From Taeniopygia guttata (taxonomy: Eukaryota > Chordata > Aves > Passeriformes > Estrildidae): DNA of 64,000 nt. Shown piece after piece: positions 36,136-46,930 of the stretch. The position numbers and the translations under genes are program-made. The first letter of the stretch is position 1, and every line of letters starts with the position of its first letter. The notes below the pieces were generated by a model that made no database searches, was not told where the DNA came from, and worked only from the letters and a program-made list of their open reading frames with translations. The DNA lies in contig NC_133026.1 of NCBI RefSeq assembly GCF_048771995.1, positions 151,055,001 through 151,119,000 of the forward strand, in the 5' to 3' direction.

Positions 36136-36643
36136 CCATTTTTGGAGCATCATGGAAAATCCAGTTTAGGATGTGGTGATAATTCTGGGAATTTTGTAGG
36201 ATCCTGGTGAATCCTTTTAGGATCTGATGATAATTTTGGGAATTCTGTAGGACAACAATGAGTCCTTTTGGATCCCATTATAATTCCAGGGATTTTGTAA
36301 AATCCTGGTGAATCCTTTTGGGATCCGGTGATAATTCCAAGAATTCTATAGGATAATGGTGAATCCTTTTGGATCCCATAATAATTCCAAGAATTTTTTG
36401 GAATCTTGTTGAATCCCATTTGGGATCTGGTGATAATTTTGGGAATTTTGTCAAATCCTGGTAAATCCTTTTAGGATTTGATGATGTTTTATGGGAATTC
36501 TGTAAGATAACGACAAATCCCCGTAGATTCTGTAGACGACTCCACCAACGACGAATCCGCAGGAACTCGGTGACAATTCCCACCCCATCCCAACCTTTTT
36601 CCGACCTTTTTCCAACCTCTCATCCCAAATTTTTTCCCCCCAG
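36136..36643 (+). repeat. ~60-bp degenerate repeat and unique lead-in to ZFTRAF1 exon 4
   Basis: Units of about 60 bp (GATCTGGTGATAATTTTGGG, AATCCTGGTGAATCCTTTT) run to about 36510. From there to 36643 the sequence is non-repetitive and ends in a polypyrimidine tract and CAG at 36641-36643. Confidence 0.75.
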
Positions 36644-37035
36644 AGGTGCAATTCCGCCCGTACCGCACCGACGACTTCATCACGCGCCTTTACTACGAGA
36701 CGCCGCGGCTGACGGTCCTCAACCAGACGTGGGTTCTGAAGGCGCGCGTCAACGACTCGGAACGCAACCCCAACCTGTCCTGCAAACGCACCTTGAGCTT
36801 CCAACTGATCCTCAAGAGCAAAGTCAACTCCCCCATGGAATGTTCCTTCCTTCTTCTGGAAGGTCCCTACGACGACGTCAAGATCAACCCGGTCATCTAC
36901 CACTTCGTCTTCAGCAACGAGAGCAACGAGACCGATTACATGGCGCTGCCCATCGTCGATTCCGTGGAGTGCAACAAACTCTTGGCGGCCAAAAACATCA
37001 ACCTGCGGCTTTTTATATTCCAGATCCAAAAATAA
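36644..37035 (+). CDS. ZFTRAF1: ZFTRAF1 coding exon 4: C-terminal TRAF/SINA-like domain
   Basis: This terminal exon enters in phase 1 and encodes 130 residues: [59 protein letters not shown] and so on to [12 protein letters not shown]. It closely matches the C-terminal beta-rich domain of mammalian CYHR1, including the invariant end LFIFQIQK. Stop TAA is at 37033-37035. With exons 1-3 this gives a 391-residue protein, longer than my recollection of mammalian forms only because of the N-terminal low-complexity region. Confidence 0.95.
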
Positions 37036-37036
37036 A
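37031..37036 (+). terminator. ZFTRAF1: poly(A) signal overlapping the ZFTRAF1 stop codon
   Basis: AATAAA overlaps the last codon and the TAA stop. G/T-rich text (TTTGAGGGGTTTGGTTTTTG) follows 15-40 bases later, as expected for a downstream element. If used, the 3'UTR would be only about 10-25 bases. No other AATAAA is seen in the next 500 bases. Confidence 0.7.
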
Positions 37037-37039
37037 ACG

Positions 37040-39300
37040 TGACTTTTTTTGAGGGGTTTGGTTTTTGGGGTGGGGTGGGAGGAGAAAAGAGGCGGCGGTG
37101 GTGGAGGAGTTGGGTGGTTGGTGGTGGTGTTGGGTTGTTGGTGGTGTTGGGTTGTTGTTGGTGGAGTTGGGTTGTTGTTGGTGTCGGAAATGGACAAAAT
37201 TTGGTGGTGAGCGGATGGAATTGGATTGGAACCATCAAAAAACGGCAAAAATGGGTTGAAATCACCAAAAAAATGGGTTAAAAGTGGTAAAAATGGGTGG
37301 AAACCAGAAAAAAATGGGTTGAAAGTGATAAAAATAGGTTAAAAGTGGTAAAAGTGGGTTGAAACCATCATAAAATGGGTTGAAAGTGGGTTGAAAGCAG
37401 CAAAAAATGGGTTTAAAGTGGCAGAAATGGGTTGAAACCACCAAAAAAATGGGTTAAAAGTGGAAAAAATGGGTTGAAATCACCAAAAAAATGGGTTGGA
37501 AGAGATGAAAGTTGGTGGGGAAGAGACAAAAATTGGTCATGAAGAGACGAAAGTTGATGTTGAGCAGATGGAATCGGATTGGAACCATCAAAAATGGGTT
37601 GAAATCACCAAAAAAATGGGTTAAAAGTGGTAAAAATGGGTGGAAACCAGAAAAAAATGGGTTGAAAGTGATAAAAATAGGTTAAAAGTGGTAAAAGTGG
37701 GTTGAAACCATCATAAAATGGGTTGAAAGTGGGTTGAAAGCAGCAAAAAATGGGTTTAAAGTGGCAGAAATGGGTTGAAACCACCAAAAAAATGGGTTAA
37801 AAGTGGAAAAAATGGGTTGAAATCACCAAAAAAATGGGTTGGAAGAGATGAAAGTTGGTGGGGAAGAGACAAAAATTGGTCATGAAGAGACGAAAGTTGA
37901 TGTTGAGCAGATGGAATCGGATTGGAACCATCAAAAATGGGTTGAAACCACCAAAAAAATGGGTTTAAAGTGGTAAAAATGGGTTGAAACCATCAAAAAT
38001 GGCTTTGAAGTCGCAAAAATGGGATGAAACCACCCAAAAAAATGGGTTGAAAGTGGTAAAAGTGGGTTGAAGCCATCAAAAATGGGTTAAAAGTGGTAGA
38101 AATGGGTTGAAACCATCAAAAAATGGGTTGGAAGTGGTAGAAGTGGGTTGGAGCCATGAAAAAATGGGTTAAAAGTAGTAGAAATGGGTTGAAGCCATCA
38201 AAAAATGGGTTTAAAGTGGTAAAAATGGGTTGAGGCCATGAGAAAATGGGTTGAAACCATCAAAAAATGGGTTGAAACCATTAAAAAACCATCAAAAAAT
38301 GGGTTGAAACCATCAAAAAATGGGTTAAAAGTGGTAAAAGTGGGTTGGAACCATCAAAAAATGGGTTGAAACCATCAAAAAATGGGTTAAAAGTGGTTAA
38401 AATGGCTTTAAACCTACAAAAATTGGTTGAAACCATCAAAAAATGGGTTAAAAGTGGTAAAAATGGGTTGAAACCTGGAAAAAATGGGTTGAAACCATCA
38501 AAAAATGGGTTGAAACTACCAAAAAATGGGTTAAAAGTGGTAAAATTGGGTTGAAACCATCAAAAAATGGGTTGAAAGTGGTAAAAATGGATTGAAAACG
38601 TTAAAATGGTTTGAAACTGTCCAAAAAATGGGTTGAAATTGGTAAAAATGGGTTAAAACCACAAAAAAATGGGTTAAAAATGAGAAATATCGGTGACAGA
38701 CGAAAATTGGTGGTGAGCGGATTGGAATCGGTTGAAACCATCAAAAAATGGGTTGAAAGTGGTAAAAATGGGTTGAAACCATCAAAAAATGGGTTGAAAC
38801 CATCAAAAAATGGAAGAGTGAAAAGTGGGTTTGGGGTAGTGAAAAGGAAGTGAAAGCAAAAAAATATTTCCTTTAAAAAATTGGCTTTAAAGTGGCAAAA
38901 ATTGGTGGAGAAGAGACAAAAATTGGTGGAGAAAAGACGAAAATTGGTGGAGAAGAGACGAAAGTTGGTGGAGAAGAGACAAAAATTGGTGGTGAGCGGA
39001 TGGAATCGGATTGGAACCATCAAAAACCGGCAAAAATGGGTTGAAACCACCAAAAAATGGGTTAAAAGTGGTAAAAATGGGATGAAACCACCCAAAAAAT
39101 GAGTTAAAAGTGGAAAAAATGGGTTGAAACCATCAAAAAATGGGTTGAAACCAGGAAAAAATGGGTTGAAACCATGAAAAATGGGTTGAAAATGGTAAAA
39201 ATGGGTTGAAACTGTCAAAAAATGGGTTGAAAACATCAAAAAATGGGTTGAAAGTGGTAAAAGTGGGTTGAAACCAGGAAAAAATGGGTTGAAACCATCA
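37040..39300 (+). repeat. AATGGGTTGAAACCATCAAA ~20-bp minisatellite
   Basis: After a short TTGGGTTGTTGGTGG stretch (37085-37190) the region is an array of 18-24-bp units of the type AAAATGGGTTGAAACCATC and TTAAAAGTGGTAAAAATGGG. It includes a 343-bp perfect tandem duplication (37246-37588 and 37589-37931). No gene is seen. Confidence 0.9.
37246..37931 (+). repeat. apparently identical 343-bp tandem duplication
   Basis: By eye, 37246-37588 and 37589-37931 are the same, while neighbouring units of the same array differ every few bases. This is either a very recent duplication or an assembly duplication. Confidence 0.8.
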
Positions 39301-40250
39301 AAATTTGGTCCAAACCCACCAGAAACATCTCAAAACCACCAAAATTTGGCGTAAACTCAATGGAAAAGTCTTGAAACCACCAAAAATTGGTTGAAATCAC
39401 CAAAATTTGGTCCAAACCCACCAGAAACTTCTTGAAACCACCAAAATTTGGCGTAAACTCAACAGAAATTCTCAAAATCACCAAAATTTGGTGTAAACTC
39501 AACGGAAAACTCTTGAAACCACCAAAAATTGACCTAAACCCACCAGAAACGTCTCAAAACCACCAAAATTTGGTCCAAACCCACCAGAAACGTCTTGAAA
39601 TCACCAAAAATTGGCGTAAACTCAACAGAAACGTCTTGAAACCACCAAAAATTGACCTAAACCCACCAAAAATGGTTGAAAACCACCAAAATTTGGTCCA
39701 AACCCAACGGAAACATCTTGAAACCACCAAAAATTGGTCGAAACCACCAAAATTTGGTCCAAACCCAATGGAAACGTCTTGAAACCGCCAAAAATTGACC
39801 TAAACCCACCAAAAATGGTTTAAAACCACCAAAATTTGGTCCAAACCCACCAGAAACGTCTTGAAACCACCAAAATTTGGTGTAAACTCAACGGAAACGT
39901 CTTGAAACCACCAAAAATGGACCTAAACCCACCAAAAATGGTTGAAAACCACCAAAAATTGGTCAAAACACACCAGAAACGTCTCAAAACCACCAAAAAT
40001 TGGCGTAAACTCAACGGAACAGTCTCAAAATCACCAAAATTTGGTCCAAACCCACCAGAAACGTCTTGAAACCACCAAAAATGGACCTAAACCCACCAAA
40101 AATTGGTTGAAATCACCAAAATTTGGTCCAAATCCACCAGAAACGTCTTGAAACCACCAAAATTTGGTCCAAACCCACCAGAAACGTCTCAAAACCACCA
40201 AAATTGACCAAAACCCACCAAAAATGGTTAAAACCCACCAAAATTTGGTT
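39301..40250 (+). repeat. CCAAAATTTGGTCCAAACCC ~55-bp array
   Basis: Units combine ACCACCAAAATTTGGTCCAA, ACCCACCAGAAACGTCTTG and AAACCACCAAAAATTGACC. It is intergenic and has no coding signal. Confidence 0.9.
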
Positions 40251-40536
40251 TGAATCCACCAAAACCGAGCGAAACCCACCCAAAACTTCTCCGACCCCAC
40301 CCAAAACCGCCTCGACCCGACCCAAAATCACCAAAAAACGACGAAAAACCGACGGCGAAACCTCGGAACCGACCCGGAAACGCCCGAAAACGACGGAATT
40401 CGGCAAAATCGGCGTCGCCGGGAGGATTTTGGGGGATTTTGGAGGATTTTGGAGGATTTTGGGGGATTTTGGAGGATTTTGGGGGATTTTGGAGGATTTT
40501 GGGGGATTTTGGGGGGAGGAGCGTCGGCCGCCGCTC
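40251..40536. other. CpG-enriched transition segment between two opposed arrays
   Basis: At 40258-40430 the text stays array-like but becomes CpG-rich (CGACCCGACC, AACGACGAAAAACCGACGG). It is followed by a short GGATTTTGGGGGATTTTGGA array (40431-40510) and the CpG-rich GGAGCGTCGGCCGCCGCTCG (40516-40535). No convincing gene is visible on either strand. Confidence 0.5.
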
Positions 40537-40554
40537 GTTTTATTAGAAAATAAA
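40537..40554. other. inverted repeat forming AATAAA on both strands
   Basis: TTTTATT and AATAAAA are perfect 7-bp inverted arms around a 4-base loop (AGAA), which places a poly(A) hexamer on each strand. No gene that would use either was recognised. Confidence 0.45.
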
Positions 40555-40639
40555 AATTTGGGGAGTTTTCCAAAAATTTGGGGAGTTTTCCAATTTTTTT
40601 TGGTTTTTTGGGGGCGATTTTGCCGAAATTACGACGGGT

Positions 40640-43385
40640 TTGGGTGAAAATTGGGGGGATTTGACCCAAAATTTGGAGGTTTTGGTGAAAATTTGGAAGT
40701 TTTGGGGTGATTTGGGTGAAAATTTGGAATTTTGGGGTGGTCTTGGTGAAAATTTGGGATTTTGGGGTGGTTTTGGTGAAAATTTGGACATTTTGGTGAT
40801 TTTGGTCAAAATTTGTAGGTTTTGGTGAAAAATTTGGGGTTTTGGGGTGATTTTGGTTAAAATTTGGAGATTTTGGGGTGATTTTGGTGAAATTTTGGAG
40901 GTTTTGGGGCAATTTTGGCTAAAATTTGGGAGTTTGGGGTGGTTTTGTTGAAAATTGGTGGATTTGGGGTGGTTTTGGTGAAAATTTGGGGGATTTTGGT
41001 GAAAATTTGGAGGTTTTGGGGTGATTTTGGTGAAAATTTGGATTTTTTTGGAGTGATTTTGGTGAAATTTTGGAGGTTTTGGGGTGATTTTGGTGAAAAT
41101 TTGGGATTTTGGGGTGATTTTGGTGAAAATTTGGAGGTTTTGGTTAAAATTTGGATTTTTGGGGTGATTTTCGTGAAAAATTGGATTTTTGGGATGATTT
41201 TGGTGAAAATTTGAGGTTTTGGGGTGGTTTTGGTGAAAATTTGGAGGTTTGGGATGGTTTTGGATGAAAATTTGGGATTTTGGGATTATTTTGGTGAAAA
41301 TTTGGAGGTTTTGGGGTGGTTTTGGTGAAAAAAATGGAGTTTTGGGGTGATTTTGGTGAAAATTTGGGATTTTGGGGTGGTTTTGGTGAAAATTTGAGGG
41401 TTTGGGGTTGTTTTCGTAAAAATTTGAAGGTTTTGGGGTGATTTTGGTGAAAATTTGGGGGTTTGAGGTGATTTTAGTGAAAATTTGGTGGTTTTGGGGT
41501 GATTTTGGTGAAAATTTGAGGTTTTGAGGTGATTTTAGTGAAAATTTGGAGGTTTTGGGGTGATTTTGGTTAAAATTTGGAGGTTTTGGGGTGATTTTGG
41601 TGAAAATTTGGGGGTTTTGGGGTGGTTTTGGTGAAAATTTGGAGGTTTTGTGAAACTTTTGAGGTTTTGGGGTGTTTTGGTGAAAATTTGGAGGTTTTGG
41701 TGAAAATTTGGAGGTTTTGGGGTGATTCTGGTGAAAATTTGGAGGTTTTGGGCGATTTTGGTGAAAATTTTGATTTTTTTGGGGTGGTTTTGGTGAAAAT
41801 TTGAAGGTTTTGGTGAAAATTTGGAAATTTTGGGGTGATTTTGGTGAAAATTTGGAGGTTTTGGTGAAAATTTGGAGGTTTTGGGGTGATTTTGGTGAAA
41901 ATTTGGAGGTTTTGGTGAAAATTTGGGATTTTGGGGCAATTTTGGTGAAAATTTGGAGGTTTTGAGGTGATTTTGGTGAAAATTTGGATTTTTGGGGTGG
42001 TTTTGGTGGAAATTTGGATTTTGGGGTGATTTTGGTGAAAATTTGGAAATTTTGGGGTGATTTTGGTGGAAATTCGGATTTTTGGGGTGATTTTGGTGAA
42101 AATTTGAAGGTTTTGGGGTGGTTTTGGTGAAAATTTGGGGTTTTTTTGGTGATTTTAGTGAAAATTTGGCGGTTTGGGGTGATTTTGGTGAAAATTTTGA
42201 GGTTTTGGTGAAAATTTGGAGGTTTTGGGGTGATTTTGGTTAAAATTTGGGGTTTTTTTTGGTGATTTTGGTGAAAATCTGGGGGTTTTGGGGTAATTTT
42301 GGTGAAAATTTGGAGGTTTTGGTGAAAATTTGGGGGTTTGGGGTGATTTTGGTGAAAATTTGGATTTTTGGGGTCGTTTTGGTGAAAATTTGGAGGTTTT
42401 GGGGTGATTTTGGTGAAAATTTGGGTGTTTGGGGTGATTTTGGTGAAAATTTGGGGGTTTTGGTGAAAATTTGGGATTTTGGGGGATTTTGGTGAAAATT
42501 TGGAGGTTTTTGGATGATTTTGGTGAAAATTTGGATTTTTGGGGTGATTTTGGTGAAAATTTGGAGGTTTTGGTGGAAATTTGGAGGTTTTGGGGTGATT
42601 TTGGTGAAAATTTGGGGGTTTGGGGTGGTTTTGGTGAAAATTTGGAGGTTTTGGTGCAAATTTGGGGGTTTGGGGTGATTTTGGTGAAAATTTGGATTTT
42701 TGGAGTGATCTTGGTGAAAAATTTGGGGTTTTTTTTGTGATTTTGGTGAAAATTTGGAGGTTTTGGGGTATTTTGGTGAAAATTTGGAGGTTTTGGGGTT
42801 ATTTTGGTGAAAATTTGGGGTTTTGGGGTGATTTTGTTGAAAATTTGTGGATTTGGGATGGTTTTGGTTAAAATTTGGGGTTTTGGTGAAAATTTGGGGG
42901 TTTTGGGGTGATTTTGGTGAAAATTTGGGGGTTTGGGGTGATTTTGGTGAAAATTTGGGATTTTGGGGTGGTTTTGGTGAAAATTTGGAGGTTTTGGGTG
43001 GTTTGGGTGAAAATTGGGGATTTTGGGGTGATTTTGGTGAAAATTTGGGATTTTGGGGTGGTTTTGATGAAAATTTGTAGGTTTTGGTGAAAATTTGGAG
43101 GTTTTGGGGGATTTTCGTGAAAATTTGGATTTTTGGGGGTGATTTTGGTGAAAATTTGGGATTTTCGGGTGATTTTGGTGAAAATTTGGGTTTTTTTGGC
43201 AATTTTAGTGAAAAGTTGGAGGTTTTGGGGTGATTTTGGAGAAAATTTGGAGGTTTTTGGGTGATTTTGGTGATTTTGGGGTTTTGAACCGAAATTTGAA
43301 TTTTTTTCAACCCAAATTTGGAGATTTTTGGGTTTTTTTTAACCAAAAGTTGAAGAATTTTGGTTAAAATTTGAGGGATTTGAAC
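40640..43385 (+). repeat. GGTGAAAATTTGGAGGTTTT ~33-bp minisatellite
   Basis: Units of ~33 bp (TTGGGGTGATTTTGGTGAAA, ATTTGGAGGTTT) run for 2.7 kb. The reverse complement shares ACCAAAA and CAAATTTT words with the array at 39301-40250, so the two face each other. It is intergenic and has no gene. Confidence 0.9.
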
Positions 43386-43399
43386 CCAAATTTTGGTGG

Positions 43400-45960
43400 G
43401 GTTGGGTCAAAGGGAGGAACTGGGATGGACTGGGATGGACTGGGATGGACTGGGAGGGACTGGGATGGACTGGGATGGACTGGGAATGAACTGGGATGGA
43501 CTGGGATGAACTGGGATGAACTGGGAGTTACTGGGACTGAACTGGGATGGACTGGGATGGACTGGGAATGGACTGGGATATACTGGGAGGGACTGGGATG
43601 AACTGGGAGTGAACTGGGATGAACTGGGATGGACTGGGAGCTACTGGGATGGACTGGGATGAACTGGGAGCAAACTGGGAGTGAACTGGGATGGACTGGG
43701 ATGGACTGGGATGAACTGGGATGGACTGGGATGAACTGGGATGGACTGGGATGAACTGGGAGTTACTGGGATTAACTGGGATGGACTGGGATGGACTGGG
43801 AAGGACTGGGATGGACTAGGAGTTACTGGGAGTTACTGGGAGTTATGAACTGGGAGTTACTGGGAGTAAACTGGGATGGACTGGGAGTTACTGGGATGGA
43901 CTGGGATGAACTGGGATAAACTGGGAGTTACTGGAAGTGGACTGGGAGTTGCTGGGAGTGAACCTGGATGAACTGGGATGAACTGGGATGAACTGGGATG
44001 AACTGGGAGCAAACTGGGATTTACTGGGATGAACTGGGAGTTACTGGGATGAACTGGGGCTGAACTGGGACTGAACTGGGATGAACTGGGATGGACTGGG
44101 ATGGACTGGGAGTGAACTGGGACTGAACTGGGATGAACTGGGATGAACTGGAATTGAACTGGGAATGAACTGGGAGGGACTGGGATAAACTGGGGCTGAA
44201 CTGGGATGAACTGGGGCTGAACTGGGATGAACTGGGATGGACTGGGATGAACTGGGATGGACTGGGATGGACTCGGAGGGAACTGGGATGAACTGGGATG
44301 AACTGGGGCTGAACTGGGATGAACTGGGATGAACTGGGATGAACTGGGATGAACTGGGATGGACTGGGATGGACTGGGAGTTACTGGGATGAACTGGAAT
44401 GGACTGGGATGAACTGGGAGTGAACTGGGATGGACTGGGAGTCACTGGGAGTTATGAACTGGGAGCTACTGGGAGTTACTGGGATGAACTGGGAGTTACT
44501 GGGAATGGACTGGGATGAATTCGGAGTTACTGGGATGAACTGGGATGGACTGGGAGTACACTGGGAGTGAACTGGGATGAACTGGGATTGAACTGGGAGT
44601 TACTGGGATGAACTGGGAGCAAACTGGGAGTGAACTGAGAGCTACTGGGACTGAACTGGGATGAACTGGGATGAACTGGGAGTCACTGGGAGTGAACTGG
44701 GATGAACTGGGAGTCACTGGGAGGCACTGGGAGTGAACTGGGATGGACTGGGATGGAACTGGGAGTTACTGGGAGGGACTGGGATGGACTGGGACTGAAC
44801 AGGGATGAACTGGGAGTTACTGGGATGAACTGGGATGAACTGGGATGGACTGGGAGGGACTGGGATGGTCTGGGATGAACTGGGATGGACTGGGATGGAC
44901 TGGGAGTGAACTGGGACTGAACTGGGATGAACTGGGATGGACTGGGATGGACTGGGATGGACTGGGATGGACTGGGAGTTACTGGGAGTTACTGGAAGTG
45001 AACTGGGAGTTACTGGCAGTTACTGGGATGAACTGGGATGAACTGGAATTGAACTGGGAGGAACTGGGATGAACTGGGAGTCACTGGGATGAACTGGAAT
45101 TGAACTGGGATGAACTGGGATGGACTGGGATGAACTGGGAGTTACTGGGAGTAAACTGGGAGTAAACTGGGAGTGAACTGGGATGAACTGGGATGGACTG
45201 GGATGAACTGGGATGAACTGGGATGAACTGGGACTGAACAGGGAGCCACTGGGATGAACTGGAATTGAACTGGGAGTTACTGGGAGTGAACTGGGATGGA
45301 CTGGGATGGACTGGGATGAACTGGGAGTCACTGGGATGGACTGGGATGGACTGGGATGGACTGGGATGGACTGGGATGGACTGGGATTGAACCGGGAGTC
45401 ACTGGGATGAACTGGGATGAACTGGGATGAACTGGGATGGACTGGGATGGACTGGGACTGAACTGGGAGTTACTGGAAATGAACTGGGATGGACTGGAAT
45501 TGAACTGGGAGTGAACTGGGAGTTACTGGGACTGAACTGGGAGCTACTGGGATGAACTGGGAGTTACTGGGACTGAACTGGAATGAACTGGGATGGACTG
45601 GGATGAACTGGGATGAACTGGGATGGACTGGGAATGGACTGGGATGAACTGGGATGAACTGGGGCTGAACTGGGATGAACTGGGATGGACTGGGATGAAC
45701 TGGGAGTGAACTGGGAGTCACTGGGAGTTACTGGAAGTGAACTGGGAGTTACTGGGATGAACTGGGAGTTACTGGGATGAACTGGGAGCAAACTGGGAGT
45801 GAACTGGGAGTAACTGGGATGAACTGGGACTCACTGGGAGTGAACTGGGATGGACTGGGAGGGACTGGGACTGAACTGGGAGTCACTGGGAGTCACTGGG
45901 AGTTACTGGGAGTCACTGGGACTGAACTGGGATGAACTGGGATGAACTGGGATGAACTGG
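43400..45960 (+). repeat. ACTGGGATGA decamer/undecamer minisatellite
   Basis: About 2.5 kb of 10-12-bp units: ACTGGGATGG, ACTGGGATGA, ACTGGGAGTT, ACTGGGAGTGA. It ends abruptly at the CTCF-like site preceding the TONSL promoter. Open frames on both strands are artefacts. Confidence 0.95.
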
Positions 45961-45963
45961 GAG

Positions 45964-45977
45964 CCGCCAGGGGGCGC
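45964..45977 (+). promoter_or_regulatory. CTCF-like site between minisatellite and TONSL promoter
   Basis: CCGCCAGGGGGCGC matches the CTCF core consensus (CCASYAGRKGGCRS form) at all positions but the third, where purine G replaces A. It sits exactly at the border of the 2.5-kb ACTGGGA array and the CpG-rich TONSL promoter, a position where an insulator would make sense. Occupancy cannot be judged from sequence. Confidence 0.6.
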
Positions 45978-46015
45978 CCCCTCCCCGCACCACCCCAGGG
46001 CCGGGCGGAAGCGCC

Positions 46016-46668
46016 TTTTCCCGCCTCACGAAAGGGGCGGGACTTTATCTATACCGACCAATAGGAACGTCCCGTTCCGCCTCTCCGGGTGCTGATTGGT
46101 TAACGCGGCCGCGCTCAGCCAATCAGCACGCGGGGGAGGCGTGGTCAGGGCGGAGGGGCTGATCGCGGAAGATCCGCCGTGATCTTTTCCCGCCTCACGA
46201 AAAGGGCGGGACTTCACCTTTATCAACCAATAGCAGCGTCGCTTTCGTCTCTACGGGCGCTGATTGGTTAACGCGGCGGCGCTCAGCCAATCAGCGCGCG
46301 GGGAAGGCGTGGTCAGGGCGGAGGCTCCGGTCGCGGAAGATCCGCCGTGATCTTTTCCCGCCTCACGAAAGGGGCGGGACTTCACCCGTACCGACCAATA
46401 GGAACGTCTCCTCCCGCCTCTCCGGGCGCTGATTGGTTAACACGGCGGCTCTCAGCCAATCAGCGCGCGGGGGAGGCGTGGTCAGGGCGGAGGCCCTGAG
46501 CGCGGAAGATCCGCCGCGATCTTTTCCCGCCTCACGAAAGGGGCGGGACTTCACCTTTATCAACCAATAGCAGCGTGCGCTTTCGTCTCTACGGGCGCTG
46601 ATTGGTTAACGCGGCGGCTCTCAGCCAATCAGCGCGCGGGGGAGGCGTGGTCTGGACGAGCGGCGGCA
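46016..46668 (+). promoter_or_regulatory. TONSL: fourfold tandem TONSL promoter with E2F and CCAAT boxes
   Basis: Four units of 168-169 bp start at CGCCTCACGAAA (46022, 46191, 46359 and 46528). Each begins with TTTTCCCGCC, a perfect E2F-type site, and holds three CCAAT boxes (ACCAATAG, GATTGGTTAA, AGCCAATCAG), CpG-rich text and then a degenerate copy of coding exon 1 ending at GATCCGCC. Units 1 and 3 share ACCGACCAATAGGAACGT, while units 2 and 4 share TTTATCAACCAATAGCAGCG, so the array is a duplicated dimer (ABAB). The fourth unit leads into the real ATG. E2F control fits the replication-repair role of TONSL. Confidence 0.85.
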
Positions 46669-46711
46669 ATGGCGGAGGCGCTGAGCGCGGAGGCGGCGCG
46701 GGAGATCCGCC
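46669..46711 (+). CDS. TONSL: TONSL coding exon 1
   Basis: TONSL (NFKBIL2) is the nuclear TPR/ankyrin/LRR scaffold that with MMS22L binds post-replicative chromatin (histone H4 unmethylated at K20) and promotes RAD51 loading at broken forks. This 43-bp exon encodes MAEALSAEAAREIR and one base of the next codon, with donor GTGAGT at 46712. Joined to the exon at 51795 it reads REIRQLEKSKEKSQ, matching RELRQLSKAKAKAQ of human TONSL. The three upstream promoter units carry degenerate copies that lack the ATG and have the poorer donor context GTGATC or GCGATC. Confidence 0.9.
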
Positions 46712-46930
46712 GTGAGTCGGGGCTGGAATGGCGCTGAGCGGGGGGAAAACGGCTCCGGAGGGGCGGGAGAGGGGCTGGAACGGGGCTGGGACGGGGAACG
46801 GGCACCCGCAAAGCTCCGGGAGTTCCTCCCGAGCCGGAGCCTCCACAGGCGGCCCCGCGCTGCCCTCGGGGTTTGCGTCCCTCAGGCAGCCGTGAGGTGC
46901 AAATGCCCTCAGGGGGGTTAAATCTTCAAT

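Noticed and set aside
36946-37250. open frames antisense to ZFTRAF1 exon 4
   Set aside because: They oppose a strongly conserved coding exon and its flank and show no independent similarity.
40258-40430. possible small gene in the CpG-rich stretch
   Set aside because: Frames on both strands are short and look like mutated array text; no domain, splice pair or start context is convincing.
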